This document shows positions 36,310-44,653 of a stretch of 62,919 nucleotides of DNA, one piece after another; the stretch's first letter is position 1; each line of letters begins with the position of its first letter. The DNA comes from Candidatus Obscuribacter sp. GTDB lineage: Bacteria > Cyanobacteriota > Vampirovibrionia > Obscuribacterales > Obscuribacteraceae. The notes beneath the pieces are model-generated. The model was not told the origin of the DNA, searched no databases, and saw only the letters and a program-made list of their open reading frames with translations. The translations under genes and the position numbers were made by a program. Location: assembly GCA_016712465.1 (NCBI GenBank), contig JADJQZ010000002.1:1-62919 (forward strand), in the 5' to 3' direction.

Positions 36310-36792
36310 ATGGCGACAAAGAAGAAACCAGAACAGACACCGGCGGCCAAGGCTACGGAGGGGGCCGCCGAGGGCAAAAAGGTGGTTCAAAAGAGGTCGT
36401 CACCTATTGAGGTACGCCTGCGGCCGGAGGACCTGATGAGGTTCGACCAGGTGTGCCGGGTTAGTAACCGGAAGCGGCCGGAGGTGGCCAGGGAGGCCAT
36501 CATCTGGTACATGGAACAGCTGGAAAAGAGGGTGCAGGACGCCAGGGAGACACTGGTGGAAGCGCGGATAAGGAAGATGGAGAACCGGATGGCGGCGCTG
36601 ATATCCCGGGGCAATATCGACGTGGGTGTGATCCTGGAGCTTATCTACGGGAACATGCCGGCGGCTGATAGGGACGAGGTGATAAAGAAGGCGCACAAGA
36701 GGGCGGCAAAGAGGCTTAAGAGCAAGGTCGAGGAAGTGAAAGACATAGAGGACTTGTTCAAGAAAGAGTTAGAGAAGGCGGCTGAGGTCTAG
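36310..36792 (+). CDS. Ribbon-helix-helix relaxosome accessory protein (MobC/TraY-like role)
   Basis: 160 residues. After a disordered Lys/Ala-rich start, residues 35-80 form a ribbon-helix-helix unit (SPIEVRLRPEDLMRFDQVCR, then EVAREAIIWYMEQLEKR). A helical, basic C-terminus follows. Small proteins of this type bind oriT and help the relaxase open the nick region. It is the first gene of the transfer operon: its stop is 2 bases before the relaxase start. A TAGTAATATACT motif just upstream may be its own operator. Confidence 0.75.
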   Translation: MATKKKPEQTPAAKATEGAAEGKKVVQKRSSPIEVRLRPEDLMRFDQVCRVSNRKRPEVAREAIIWYMEQLEKRVQDARETLVEARIRKMENRMAALISRGNIDVGVILELIYGNMPAADRDEVIKKAHKRAAKRLKSKVEEVKDIEDLFKKELEKAAEV

Positions 36793-36794
36793 CT

Positions 36795-38276
36795 GTGAGG
36801 GCGACGGTAGCGAAGCACAGGTACTGGAAGGGGAAGCCGGGGGTGAAGTCCGTCGGTGAGTACTCGAAGTACTTACAGCACCGCCAGGGGCCGGATAGGG
36901 AGCCTGGCGGGCGGAAGTTTTTTGATAAGGGCAATGATGTCAGCGAGAAGGACATCATGAAGGCCATGGAGGAGCAGAAGCTCAAGGGGGTGGCTGCGCA
37001 CGAACTTATCCTGTCGCCGGGGGTGAACAGGGTAGATGCGATGGCGTACACGCGGGAGTTAATGGAGAACCTGGCGAAAGCGAAGGGGCAGGAGCTTGAG
37101 TGGGTGGCGGTGGCGCACACGAACACGGAGCACCTGCATGTGCACGTTTTGATACTTGGGGAGACCAAGGAGCACAAGCCTGTCAGGCTGGGGAAAAATG
37201 AGCACAAGCAGCTGAGGGAGTGGGGAGACAAGTATTTAGAGAGGGAGCACTTCTTTGACCGGTTCATGGACCGGGAGATAGACAGCGTGCTGGATAGGAA
37301 GTACGAGCAGGACCGGGGGGACGAGATGTTCAACCGGCTTTTGTACGGTGTGAAGGGCGGCAAAGAAGAGCAGAGTAAGGTAAAGGAGAAGCCGGAGCCT
37401 AAGGTCTGGAGCAAGGAAGAGGAAGTAGAGAAGCTGCCGAAGTGGGAGCGGATAGTGACGAAGGACGGGGAAGTGCTGACGAAGTACTCCGACCTGGCAG
37501 ACTTGAAGGGGTATAGCGAGAGGCTGAAGGAGAAAGAGGAGCCGAAGTTAGATAGGGAGCAGTACAAGAGGCTGTGGAGTTGGATAGGGACGAAGGAGAA
37601 GGCCGGCGAGGACTATTTTGAGAGGCAGGCGCGGGCAAAATTCAGGGAAGAGGAAGAAGAGAGGCAGTACCAGGGACCGTCGGGCTTCAAAGACGAGCGG
37701 AAGGTGGTGCCGTTCAAGAAGCGGGAGCGGGGAGAGAAGCCGGAGTCTAGGACGGGTTATTTAGACTACCGGAGGAAGCCGAGGTCGCAGAGGCTCTATG
37801 AAGAGCGTGGCAGGAGGCTGGAAGAACACGCCTATTACGAGCTTTCGTGGGAGAGGCGCAGGCTGAAGGACTTAATGGAGCGCGACCCCAATCAGAGGAA
37901 GTTTTGCGAGGAGGAGCTCGACCGGTTGAGCGGCTACGAGAAGGAAATACAGCAGGACTTCGGGCGGGTCGACCTGGATGAGCTTCTGGGGTGGAAAGAT
38001 CCCTCCAAGGAGAAAGACAAGGATAAAGCTGAGGAGAAGGCGGAGCCAAACGAAGGGCAGAAAGAAGCAGAGAAGTTAGAGAAGCAGCGGGCGGAGGAAG
38101 CGCGGGTGCAGGCGGAAGCGCAGCAGAGGCTGGAGCAGGAGCGGGCGCTGAAGGAAGCGGAAGAGGCGGCGAAGGCGTCGAAGAAGCAGGTGAGCGAATT
38201 TGAGGAGCGGCTGGACGAGGACAAGAGAGAGGGTGGTCGCGGCTACGACGACTACGGAAGCGGAGAGATGCGATAG
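36795..38276 (+). CDS. Conjugative relaxase, MOBP/VirD2-like
   Basis: 493 residues from a GTG start. The metal-binding motif is HTNTEHLHVHVLILG (H108, H113, H115, H117), the three-histidine motif of VirD2/MOBP relaxases. Y23 and Y26 in GEYSKYLQHR are candidates for the nicking tyrosine. The region after residue 200 is highly charged and probably a long helical tail that contacts the coupling protein, with a Glu/Ala-rich coiled coil at the C-terminus. It would cut one strand at oriT, stay covalently attached and be exported with the DNA. Codon use is extreme (AGG, ATA, GAG, AAG). Confidence 0.88.
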   Translation: MRATVAKHRYWKGKPGVKSVGEYSKYLQHRQGPDREPGGRKFFDKGNDVSEKDIMKAMEEQKLKGVAAHELILSPGVNRVDAMAYTRELMENLAKAKGQELEWVAVAHTNTEHLHVHVLILGETKEHKPVRLGKNEHKQLREWGDKYLEREHFFDRFMDREIDSVLDRKYEQDRGDEMFNRLLYGVKGGKEEQSKVKEKPEPKVWSKEEEVEKLPKWERIVTKDGEVLTKYSDLADLKGYSERLKEKEEPKLDREQYKRLWSWIGTKEKAGEDYFERQARAKFREEEEERQYQGPSGFKDERKVVPFKKRERGEKPESRTGYLDYRRKPRSQRLYEERGRRLEEHAYYELSWERRRLKDLMERDPNQRKFCEEELDRLSGYEKEIQQDFGRVDLDELLGWKDPSKEKDKDKAEEKAEPNEGQKEAEKLEKQRAEEARVQAEAQQRLEQERALKEAEEAAKASKKQVSEFEERLDEDKREGGRGYDDYGSGEMR

Positions 38277-38293
38277 CTTTACGGGGTGAATGA

Positions 38294-40225
38294 ATGGCGA
38301 GAGGGAAGCTGCATGGGGACCTGGAAGTACCGGACGAGTATGTGGCGGAGCTTATCGCGACGAGTCTTCGAGCCGGGTCGTGGCAGTCGTTAAACTACAA
38401 CGACTTGACCAGGGAGATCACCGGGGAGCAGAGGAAGACGGAGAAGCGCAGCGGCATACCGTGGACGTTTGACTACCGGGTGTCGGCGTCCTGGGCCAAA
38501 GAGGGGGAGAAGTGGCGGGTAGTCGTGCAGGTGCACGACAGAGAAATCCACTCGATGGAGAAGGACTGCAAGCAGCTCTGTTTTGAGGTGATAAAGGGAG
38601 TAGCGGAAAGAGCGGAGAGGGTAAAGGAGGCTTTGGCGAAAGCGAAGCCGAAGACTGCATACGGGACAGCCAGGTGGGCGACGGCAGAGGATGTAGAAGC
38701 GGCCGGCTATGCGGTAGAGGGAGAGAGCGGCAACGGGTTAATCTTAGGGCCGTGGGCTAACGGCAAGAAGCTTGTTGTGCCGGAAGAGGAAGCGATAAGG
38801 CACTGTGTGATATGCGGTCCGACGGGATGCGGGAAGAGCAGCTCGTTGTTTATCCCGAATTTGATAGAGAGGACGAAGGTATCGGCGATAGTGACGGAGG
38901 CGACGGCGGGGAGTGAGCCGCCGGACCTCTACCAGAAGACGGCCGGGTACAGGGCGAGGGCCGGTCACAAGGTCTATTATTTCAACCCGGACGACGGGGC
39001 GTCGGTGTGCATAAATCCGCTTGACCAGATAGATGTTAGTAACAGCACGAAGGCGGTAGAGAAAGCGATAGATGTGGTGGACCTGATAATCAGGAACACC
39101 ACGCAGAACAGGCACAGTTCAGCCGACCCGTTTTGGGAAAATGCGGAGAGGACGGTACTGACTGCTCTGGTGTTGCATGTGGCGGCAGAAGGCGGCGATA
39201 TGGCCAACGTGAGGAGCCTGCTTCGGGAAGGAGGGGAGGTCCTGGGGCAAGTACTTCTGCAGTCGCAGGTGGCGCAAGCCAGGGATGAGTACCGGGCATT
39301 CATGAAGCTATCGACGGAGACGCTCAGGAACAATGTGCTATCCGGGGTGATGCAGAGATTAAGCTTGTGGCTAAATCCGAAGGTGGTGGCGCTGACGAGT
39401 AAGACGACGATAGATGTGAAGGCGCTGCCGGGGCAGCTATTTACTTTCTATCTGGCAGTACCGGCGCAGAAGGAGAAGTTGAAACCGGCGGCGGCCCTTG
39501 TGTTCAACTTCTTACTGGACTTACTTCTGGAGGCGCCGGAGGCGGAGTTTAAGAACAAGACAGCGCTCATTTTGGATGAGTTTACGAACTTCGGGCTCAT
39601 TCCGGGGATAGCGAAGAAGATGACGATAGTGAGGCACAGGAAGATGCCTGTGGTGTTGGGGATACAGGACTATGTGCAGCTGAAGTCAGTGTATGGCGAC
39701 GATGACGCGACGCTGCTATTTACGCAGCCTGCCACGAGGGTGATATTCAGGACGCCGGATCTTGCCACGGCGAGGAAGGTGAGTGAGTCGTTGGGGCAAG
39801 AGACGGTGACGGAGAGGAAGCTCACGACGACCTGTCAGGTGAGCGAGCGGGAGTTTGGCCGGTCGCTTATGACGCCGGCGGAAATAATGGCGATGGAGCC
39901 GGAGAAGTCTATCGTGTTCACGCCGTCGACGGACCCGTTGAAGATAGAGAGGTTCACCTGGAAGGACTATGTGGAGCAGGTGGGGTATGCGCCGCCGCCA
40001 AGAGACGAGGTGAAGGTGGACCCGAACCTGGTGTTACTTTTGGAGGACCAGGAGAAGCCGCCAAAATGGGAGCAGGAGTTGGAAAGCGCTCCTGAAGGTG
40101 TGGCTGCGCCTGAGGCGGCTGTGGAGGAGCCGGGGAGCGCTGGAGGAGAAGAGGCGGTAAAATCAGACGAACCGAAGGAGACCCGAAAGCCCGAAAGTGA
40201 AGACGATGAGAGCTTACCGATATGA
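38294..40225 (+). CDS. VirD4/TraG-like coupling protein (T4CP) lacking N-terminal membrane segments
   Basis: 643 residues. Walker A is GPTGCGKSS (residues 175-183) and Walker B is TALILDEFTNFG. The segment YGTARWATAEDVEAAGY before the ATPase is typical of the family, as is the late arrangement QPATRVIFRTPDLATARKVS. This hexameric ATPase would link the relaxase-DNA complex to a type IV secretion channel. Family members normally start with transmembrane helices, but residues 1-115 here are soluble and charged. The next two genes encode membrane proteins that could anchor it. Its stop overlaps the next start (ATGA). Confidence 0.9.
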   Translation: MARGKLHGDLEVPDEYVAELIATSLRAGSWQSLNYNDLTREITGEQRKTEKRSGIPWTFDYRVSASWAKEGEKWRVVVQVHDREIHSMEKDCKQLCFEVIKGVAERAERVKEALAKAKPKTAYGTARWATAEDVEAAGYAVEGESGNGLILGPWANGKKLVVPEEEAIRHCVICGPTGCGKSSSLFIPNLIERTKVSAIVTEATAGSEPPDLYQKTAGYRARAGHKVYYFNPDDGASVCINPLDQIDVSNSTKAVEKAIDVVDLIIRNTTQNRHSSADPFWENAERTVLTALVLHVAAEGGDMANVRSLLREGGEVLGQVLLQSQVAQARDEYRAFMKLSTETLRNNVLSGVMQRLSLWLNPKVVALTSKTTIDVKALPGQLFTFYLAVPAQKEKLKPAAALVFNFLLDLLLEAPEAEFKNKTALILDEFTNFGLIPGIAKKMTIVRHRKMPVVLGIQDYVQLKSVYGDDDATLLFTQPATRVIFRTPDLATARKVSESLGQETVTERKLTTTCQVSEREFGRSLMTPAEIMAMEPEKSIVFTPSTDPLKIERFTWKDYVEQVGYAPPPRDEVKVDPNLVLLLEDQEKPPKWEQELESAPEGVAAPEAAVEEPGSAGGEEAVKSDEPKETRKPESEDDESLPI

Positions 40226-41001
40226 ATTTCGACGAAGTGGAAGCGGCGTTCAGGGCGATGGGGTTAGAGCCTGGGGCGCCAATTGAGGAAGTGAAGGCGG
40301 CGTACAAGTTTAGCTTGCAGGCCTATCACCCGGACAAGTTTCCGCCGGAGTCATCTGCGCAGAAGATGGCGACGGAGAAGCTGATAGTGATAAAGGACGC
40401 AAACGAGCTAATCTGTAAGTTTTACCTGGAGCACCCGGAAGGAAAGCCGCCGGGGGGCTGGAGGACGAAGAAAGCTGAGGGGGAGAGGCCGCAGCAAGAC
40501 ACGTCGGAGTTGACTGATTGGACGCAGTGGCAGGCTGGGCAGTCGGGGCAGACGGAAAGTGAGTTAGGGGCGTGGGAGAAGCGAGAGGCTGAGCGGCAGC
40601 AGGCGGTAAAGTCCGGGCGGGCGTATGAGCAGAGGCAGAAGTTCGTCAATTACGCCAAGGTAGCGCTAGTGATTGGGATAATCTCGCTGTGGTGCGGGAA
40701 GATTTCGAACAATGCTGCAATGACGCTATCGAGGAAGCAGGCGACGGCGGCGTGGTCTGACCGCGCCATGTATTTGCAGCAGACCGGCAATGTGGCCACC
40801 GGTTACAGGATGACGCCGCAGGAGGCGGAGGCGCAGTCGAAGGCGGACGCCGGTGAACTAATGCAGCAGTGGCAGGAGCAGGACCGGCAGAGGTGGTTTG
40901 GGGGCTTTGTGCTGCTTCTTTTGACGATAGGGACAGGGTGGCTCTTGGTGTCGAAGCGGGCGAAGGCGATGATAGAGAAGTGGGTAGAGGGCGGGAAATG
41001 A
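40222..41001 (+). CDS. Membrane-anchored J-domain protein in the transfer operon
   Basis: 259 residues. The N-terminus is a J domain with the HPD motif at residues 36-38 (LQAYHPDKF). A hydrophilic Gln-rich linker follows. Two hydrophobic helices lie at about 143-160 (YAKVALVIGIISLWCG) and 226-244 (GGFVLLLLTIGTGWLLV). J domains stimulate Hsp70 (DnaK) ATPase activity. Here it would bring DnaK to the membrane, perhaps to assemble or disassemble the transfer complex. The ATG overlaps the coupling-protein stop and its own stop overlaps the next start, so translation is coupled. I know of no standard transfer operon with this gene. Confidence 0.85.
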   Translation: MNFDEVEAAFRAMGLEPGAPIEEVKAAYKFSLQAYHPDKFPPESSAQKMATEKLIVIKDANELICKFYLEHPEGKPPGGWRTKKAEGERPQQDTSELTDWTQWQAGQSGQTESELGAWEKREAERQQAVKSGRAYEQRQKFVNYAKVALVIGIISLWCGKISNNAAMTLSRKQATAAWSDRAMYLQQTGNVATGYRMTPQEAEAQSKADAGELMQQWQEQDRQRWFGGFVLLLLTIGTGWLLVSKRAKAMIEKWVEGGK

Positions 41002-41579
41002 TACCGGCGGAGCTCAAGGCATCGGGAGTGATGGTAGGGTCGACGGTGGCGGCCTTCTTCACGTTTTTTGCGGGGTATAACATCTTCCATTTCCTTTGTG
41101 GAGACTGGACAGTATCGACGTTTCTAGCCGGGGTGGCGGCGGTGTTTGCGTTCAGGCTAATTCCGGTTTTGTATTTGACGAGGGACCCGGCGATATTCAG
41201 ACCGTCGGCGAGGCCGTATAGACTGACGCCGATGTATGCCTTGACGGAAGTGAAGGATGCGATATCGACGCAGTACTTCGGGGAGAGGCGGTGGCACCTG
41301 GAGAATGTGAATCCGGAGAGCATGACCCTTTTCTATGTCTGTCGGTTCATGCAGGAGATGGGAGCCGGAGAGGCGGCGACCAGGGTGGAGTCGGTGGTGA
41401 CGATGAAGGTGCAAGTGACGGCGGTGGGGGAATTGTCGACGGTGCAGGTGGACTTCGACACGATAGCGGGAGGGGTGAGTCAGGCGGTGAATGACTTGTG
41501 TACAGCTACCTCCGAGTTTATTGAGCAGAGGCTGCTGAAGCTATCGGAGCAGTTGAATCAGGGAGGAGAAGGGGCGTGA
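40998..41579 (+). CDS. Transfer-operon membrane protein, unknown
   Basis: 193 residues from the ATG at 40998 that overlaps the previous stop (ATGA); the frame is open further upstream, but that part only shadows the J-domain gene. Two hydrophobic segments near residues 11-62 (GVMVGSTVAAFFTFFAGYNI and FLAGVAAVFAFRLIPVLYL) are followed by a soluble C-terminal domain of about 125 residues. I do not recognise a family. Together with the J-domain protein it may form the membrane part missing from the coupling protein. Confidence 0.75.
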   Translation: MIPAELKASGVMVGSTVAAFFTFFAGYNIFHFLCGDWTVSTFLAGVAAVFAFRLIPVLYLTRDPAIFRPSARPYRLTPMYALTEVKDAISTQYFGERRWHLENVNPESMTLFYVCRFMQEMGAGEAATRVESVVTMKVQVTAVGELSTVQVDFDTIAGGVSQAVNDLCTATSEFIEQRLLKLSEQLNQGGEGA

Positions 41580-42181
41580 AGATACAGCTGGCAGTGGCAG
41601 CGCTTGTGCTGGTGGTAGCGTTACAGACGCCGGTGGGCGCGCAGAATGCTCAGAGGAAGTCGGAGATGTCTGTCCTGGTGGGGCAGATGATGGAGAAGGA
41701 TGTGATAGCGGCTCGGGGCTCGTTTGGGGGGAAGCCGCTGGGGCAGTATCTGATTGAGCCGCATGTGGTCTACCGGTCGGGGTATGAGAAGGTGCCGCCG
41801 GCAGCGATGGCGAGGTGGGCGCTGGCGCTTCACGACTATGTGAAACTGAAGGGCGGCGGCTACGCTAAGTACCAGCAGTATGTGGCGGAGAGCGGCAAGA
41901 AAGAGAAGCTGTATCCGGCATTTGGGACGATGAAAGAAGAGCCGGCTGGGCCGGTGGAGAAGGCGCATGTGCCATACAAGTGGCAGAAGGACTTTGCGAA
42001 GGTGTGGTGGGGGCGGCAAGATCACGGGTATGCAAAAGCGGTAATGAAAGACTGGTGGCTGAATGACTCCATACTGGACGGCACTGTTCTCTGGACCTCC
42101 TATGAAGCGAACCAGGTGAAGAGTGCGGACGCGCAGGCGTGGAGGGATGCTGAGCTGGCGATGATGGCGAAGAAGAAGTAA
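41576..42181 (+). CDS. Exported transfer-operon protein, unknown
   Basis: 201 residues from a GTG overlapping the previous stop (GTGA). Residues 1-22 are a clear signal peptide (MKIQLAVAALVLVVALQTPV ending GAQ). The mature part is rich in Tyr, Trp and Lys (DFAKVWWGRQDHGYAKAVMK) with no motif I recognise. It is a candidate periplasmic partner of the transfer apparatus or an entry-related factor. The tight overlap supports the same operon. Confidence 0.75.
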   Translation: MKIQLAVAALVLVVALQTPVGAQNAQRKSEMSVLVGQMMEKDVIAARGSFGGKPLGQYLIEPHVVYRSGYEKVPPAAMARWALALHDYVKLKGGGYAKYQQYVAESGKKEKLYPAFGTMKEEPAGPVEKAHVPYKWQKDFAKVWWGRQDHGYAKAVMKDWWLNDSILDGTVLWTSYEANQVKSADAQAWRDAELAMMAKKK

Positions 42182-42196
42182 CTGGGGGAGTGAAGG

Positions 42197-42718
42197 ATGG
42201 CGATAGCGACACTGGTAGCACGTCCGGTTCCGACATTGGGGGCAGCGGACTTCGGGACAATGAGCCTGGCTCTTTTCGTCTCCTGTGTGCTTGTCGGTTT
42301 TGCTCCGGCTTGGCTGCCGGCGGCCGCCCCAACTACCCAGCTGGATAGGCGGCTGACTGATTGCTCTGGTCTGGCTGGAGCCGGCAAGGGCACTGAAGCA
42401 TTGTTGAAGGAGCAGTATCCGCTGGCTCTGGAGGTCCTGGGGCTGCCGAGAGATACACCGGTAAGAACCATGCTGAGTATTGTCGGGGACCGGTTGAGCC
42501 ATGCGAAGCTTGCAGGGATGGGATCTACTGATGAAGCCTGCTATGCGCTTGGTGTCCACCGTGGCGCCATGTCGCTGGCGCAGCTCAAGAAGCGCTTGAT
42601 GGTGCTTGATACGGTGATGGTCTTAAGCATGGCCGGGGACTCCAGCTACCGCTATGGATGCGAGGCGCTGGCAGCGCCGACCTCGTTTTTGTTGTTGAGC
42701 TATGGCAAATCCGGTTGA
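42197..42718 (+). CDS. Hypothetical protein with one hydrophobic segment, end of the transfer operon
   Basis: 173 residues with a hydrophobic segment at about 22-42 (MSLALFVSCVLVGFAPAWLP), which may be a late signal or anchor. The rest is helical (LLKEQYPLALEVLGLPRDTP, then LSIVGDRLSHAKLAGM). GGGGGAG lies a few bases before the ATG. It follows the exported protein by 15 bases. Family unknown. Confidence 0.7.
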   Translation: MAIATLVARPVPTLGAADFGTMSLALFVSCVLVGFAPAWLPAAAPTTQLDRRLTDCSGLAGAGKGTEALLKEQYPLALEVLGLPRDTPVRTMLSIVGDRLSHAKLAGMGSTDEACYALGVHRGAMSLAQLKKRLMVLDTVMVLSMAGDSSYRYGCEALAAPTSFLLLSYGKSG

Positions 42719-42778
42719 GATGCGATAGCATTTGCCGCCCGATTTGCCCCGCCTCCAACAAGGAGTAAACGCAGAGCC

Positions 42779-43720
42779 TTGAAAGCTAAGCACATAGAAG
42801 AAATACTAGAGCCGCATCGGAATAATTTGAGAAGTCCGTCCGTTGCAAAAGCTCATCCAGAAGTGGCGCAAGAGTGGTTCCACAAGCTCAATTGCGGCTT
42901 TGGCCCAGAGGACTTTTCTTATGGCTCTAATGTGAAGGTCTGGTGGCAGTGTGAGCGAGATCCAGAACACATCTGGAAAGCACGGATTTACCAGCGTTGT
43001 ATAAGTAACCGAGATTGTCCATTTTGCTTCGGAAAGAATCTTAGAAGCACGCCGGTGATTGAGGAGCGTTCCCTGGCTCAAAAAGCGCCGGAGCTGGCAA
43101 AACAATGGCACAAGGAGAAAAATGGCAGTCTCCAGCCGGACAAGGTCCTTGCGGGATCAAACAGAAAAATTTGGTGGCAGTGCCAGGACAACCCAGACCA
43201 TGCCTGGCAAGCTAACATCAAATCACGCGTTGATGGCCGTGCCTGTCCGCTTTGTTACGATGACCGCCTGCTGGATCTGGCGGATTTCCCTGAAATCTAC
43301 AAGTTCTTTGACGCGAAGAAAAATCCGGGATTGAGTCCGAATCGACTGACTACTACCGCTTTCCTGTGGTGGAGATGCCCAAACGGGGAAGATCACAGCT
43401 GGAAAAGCCGCTTTCGAAAGAAGACCCTTTTCTGCCCATATTGCCGAAATCGAAAAGTCTCAAAGACCAATTCTCTCGCCACTCTGTATCCAAAGCTGGC
43501 GAAGCAATTGCATCCTACCAAAAATGGTGATTTGACTGGTGATAAGATAACGGCTTATGCTTCCAAGCGGGTCTGGTGGCGCTGTCCGTATAATCCGACA
43601 CATGTCTGGTGCACGGCTGTAAACAATAGGACTAGACTGGAAAGCGGCTGTCCAGAGTGCCATCAAATGCGCCGCTCCAGCATCGCTAAAAGGGCGGCCC
43701 TTAAGAAGGCTGGAGTGTGA
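42779..43720 (+). CDS. Tandem zinc-ribbon protein (DUF4379-type), four modules
   Basis: 313 residues from a TTG start; AAGGAG lies about 13 bases upstream. Four modules: two canonical (HPEVAQEWFHKLNCGFGPED to DCPFC, and APELAKQWHKEKNG to ACPLC), one variant (LADFPEIYKFFDAKKNPGLS, then LWWRC to FCPYC), and one canonical ending GCPEC. Module 1 closely matches module 1 of the protein at 15801, so the two genes are paralogues on one plasmid. All Cys pairs are kept. Function unknown; no catalytic domain is fused. Confidence 0.85.
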   Translation: MKAKHIEEILEPHRNNLRSPSVAKAHPEVAQEWFHKLNCGFGPEDFSYGSNVKVWWQCERDPEHIWKARIYQRCISNRDCPFCFGKNLRSTPVIEERSLAQKAPELAKQWHKEKNGSLQPDKVLAGSNRKIWWQCQDNPDHAWQANIKSRVDGRACPLCYDDRLLDLADFPEIYKFFDAKKNPGLSPNRLTTTAFLWWRCPNGEDHSWKSRFRKKTLFCPYCRNRKVSKTNSLATLYPKLAKQLHPTKNGDLTGDKITAYASKRVWWRCPYNPTHVWCTAVNNRTRLESGCPECHQMRRSSIAKRAALKKAGV

Positions 43721-43824
43721 CTATCACCAGAATCAGTCTCCGAACAGTGCACGGAAACGCGGTATTATTTTCGTGCTGAAAGTACAAAAGCCGCTCAGAT
43801 AGCTTTTGGAAGATGACTACACAT

Positions 43825-44268
43825 TTAAATTGTCTTGGCCAGCGACACAATAATGTGTTCCGCCAGCTCACTGTCAGTGAATTCTTCGTTTCCTTCCGCT
43901 TTAGGAATCCAGGCAAAGTATGTTGTATCGGCCGCACCACTCATTGGTAGTTCCGTCGCCAGATAGCTTTCGTGCCTTGTGCCTCGATTTCCTTCATAAC
44001 AAACAGTTAGGTTTCTATCTTCGATAATCAGTTCGATCTTCTTTTTCTGATTGATCGATGATCGTATCTTGCAGAAATTGCTACCTTGCTGATTTACCTC
44101 AAGACCGAATTCACTATTCTGCCCGTAGCTTTTGAGAAAACTGCAAACGGCTAGAAACCGTTCTTTTGCTGAGCCTGCCGCTCTTCTATCTAACAAGTTT
44201 TGCTTCTGCTCCAGCTGCTCCTGAGTCTTCTTCTCCTTGAGATAATCCTGAATGTTGTACTTAGTCAT
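43825..44268 (-). CDS. Hypothetical protein, about 147 residues
   Basis: Start chosen at the ATG at 44268 because AGGTGA lies 6 bases upstream; an ATG at 44274 and a GTG at 44277 are alternatives. The N-terminus is helical and charged (DYLKEKKTQEQLEQKQNLLD). The C-terminal part is mixed alpha/beta (IELIIEDRNLTVCYEGNRGT and DSELAEHIIVSLAKTI). The composition is normal for a soluble protein. It stands alone on the minus strand between two zinc-ribbon genes. Family unknown. Confidence 0.65.
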   Translation of the reverse strand: MTKYNIQDYLKEKKTQEQLEQKQNLLDRRAAGSAKERFLAVCSFLKSYGQNSEFGLEVNQQGSNFCKIRSSINQKKKIELIIEDRNLTVCYEGNRGTRHESYLATELPMSGAADTTYFAWIPKAEGNEEFTDSELAEHIIVSLAKTI

Positions 44269-44281
44269 TGTCATCACCTAA

Positions 44282-44653
44282 ATGAGTTTAATAACTGGTC
44301 CAAATTGCAGACCAGCCACTGATGCCGTCAATAATCCAATCATATGGCAAGCCTTGCCGTTGTCAAAGATTTGCAAAGGCACTTTGCTGGCTGCTTGTGT
44401 ATTTATCGCATATCCCGAAGGCTCGGTTTTGAATATTTCGAGGGTGCTTTTTGTTTATGCTGTTGCGGGTCTCGTAATTTATCTGAGACTTTTTGTATTA
44501 CTTTCTCTTCCTGCCCCACTCAACCAATATCATTTTCTGCCATCCAAAGTCGTCTCATGTAGCGCATTTGAGATATTCAAGACTCCGGGGATAAGCTTTG
44601 TTGATACACTGAAACTTCTCCTCAGATATTTCATTGCAGTGGGCTCTGGTTAA
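44282..44653 (+). CDS. Possible small hydrophobic protein before a zinc-ribbon gene
   Basis: 123 residues with one or two hydrophobic stretches (LFVYAVAGLVIYLRLFVLLS). Its stop overlaps the start of the next gene (TAATG), which could mean coupling or chance. No ribosome site is evident and no family is recognised. If it is not real, the region 44278-44652 is a 375-base intergenic gap between divergent genes. Confidence 0.25.
   Translation: MSLITGPNCRPATDAVNNPIIWQALPLSKICKGTLLAACVFIAYPEGSVLNISRVLFVYAVAGLVIYLRLFVLLSLPAPLNQYHFLPSKVVSCSAFEIFKTPGISFVDTLKLLLRYFIAVGSG

Noticed and set aside
36310..42718. Complete conjugation system
   Set aside because: Relaxase and coupling ATPase are present, but no VirB4-like ATPase, pilin or channel proteins are visible anywhere in the circle, so only mobilisation can be claimed.
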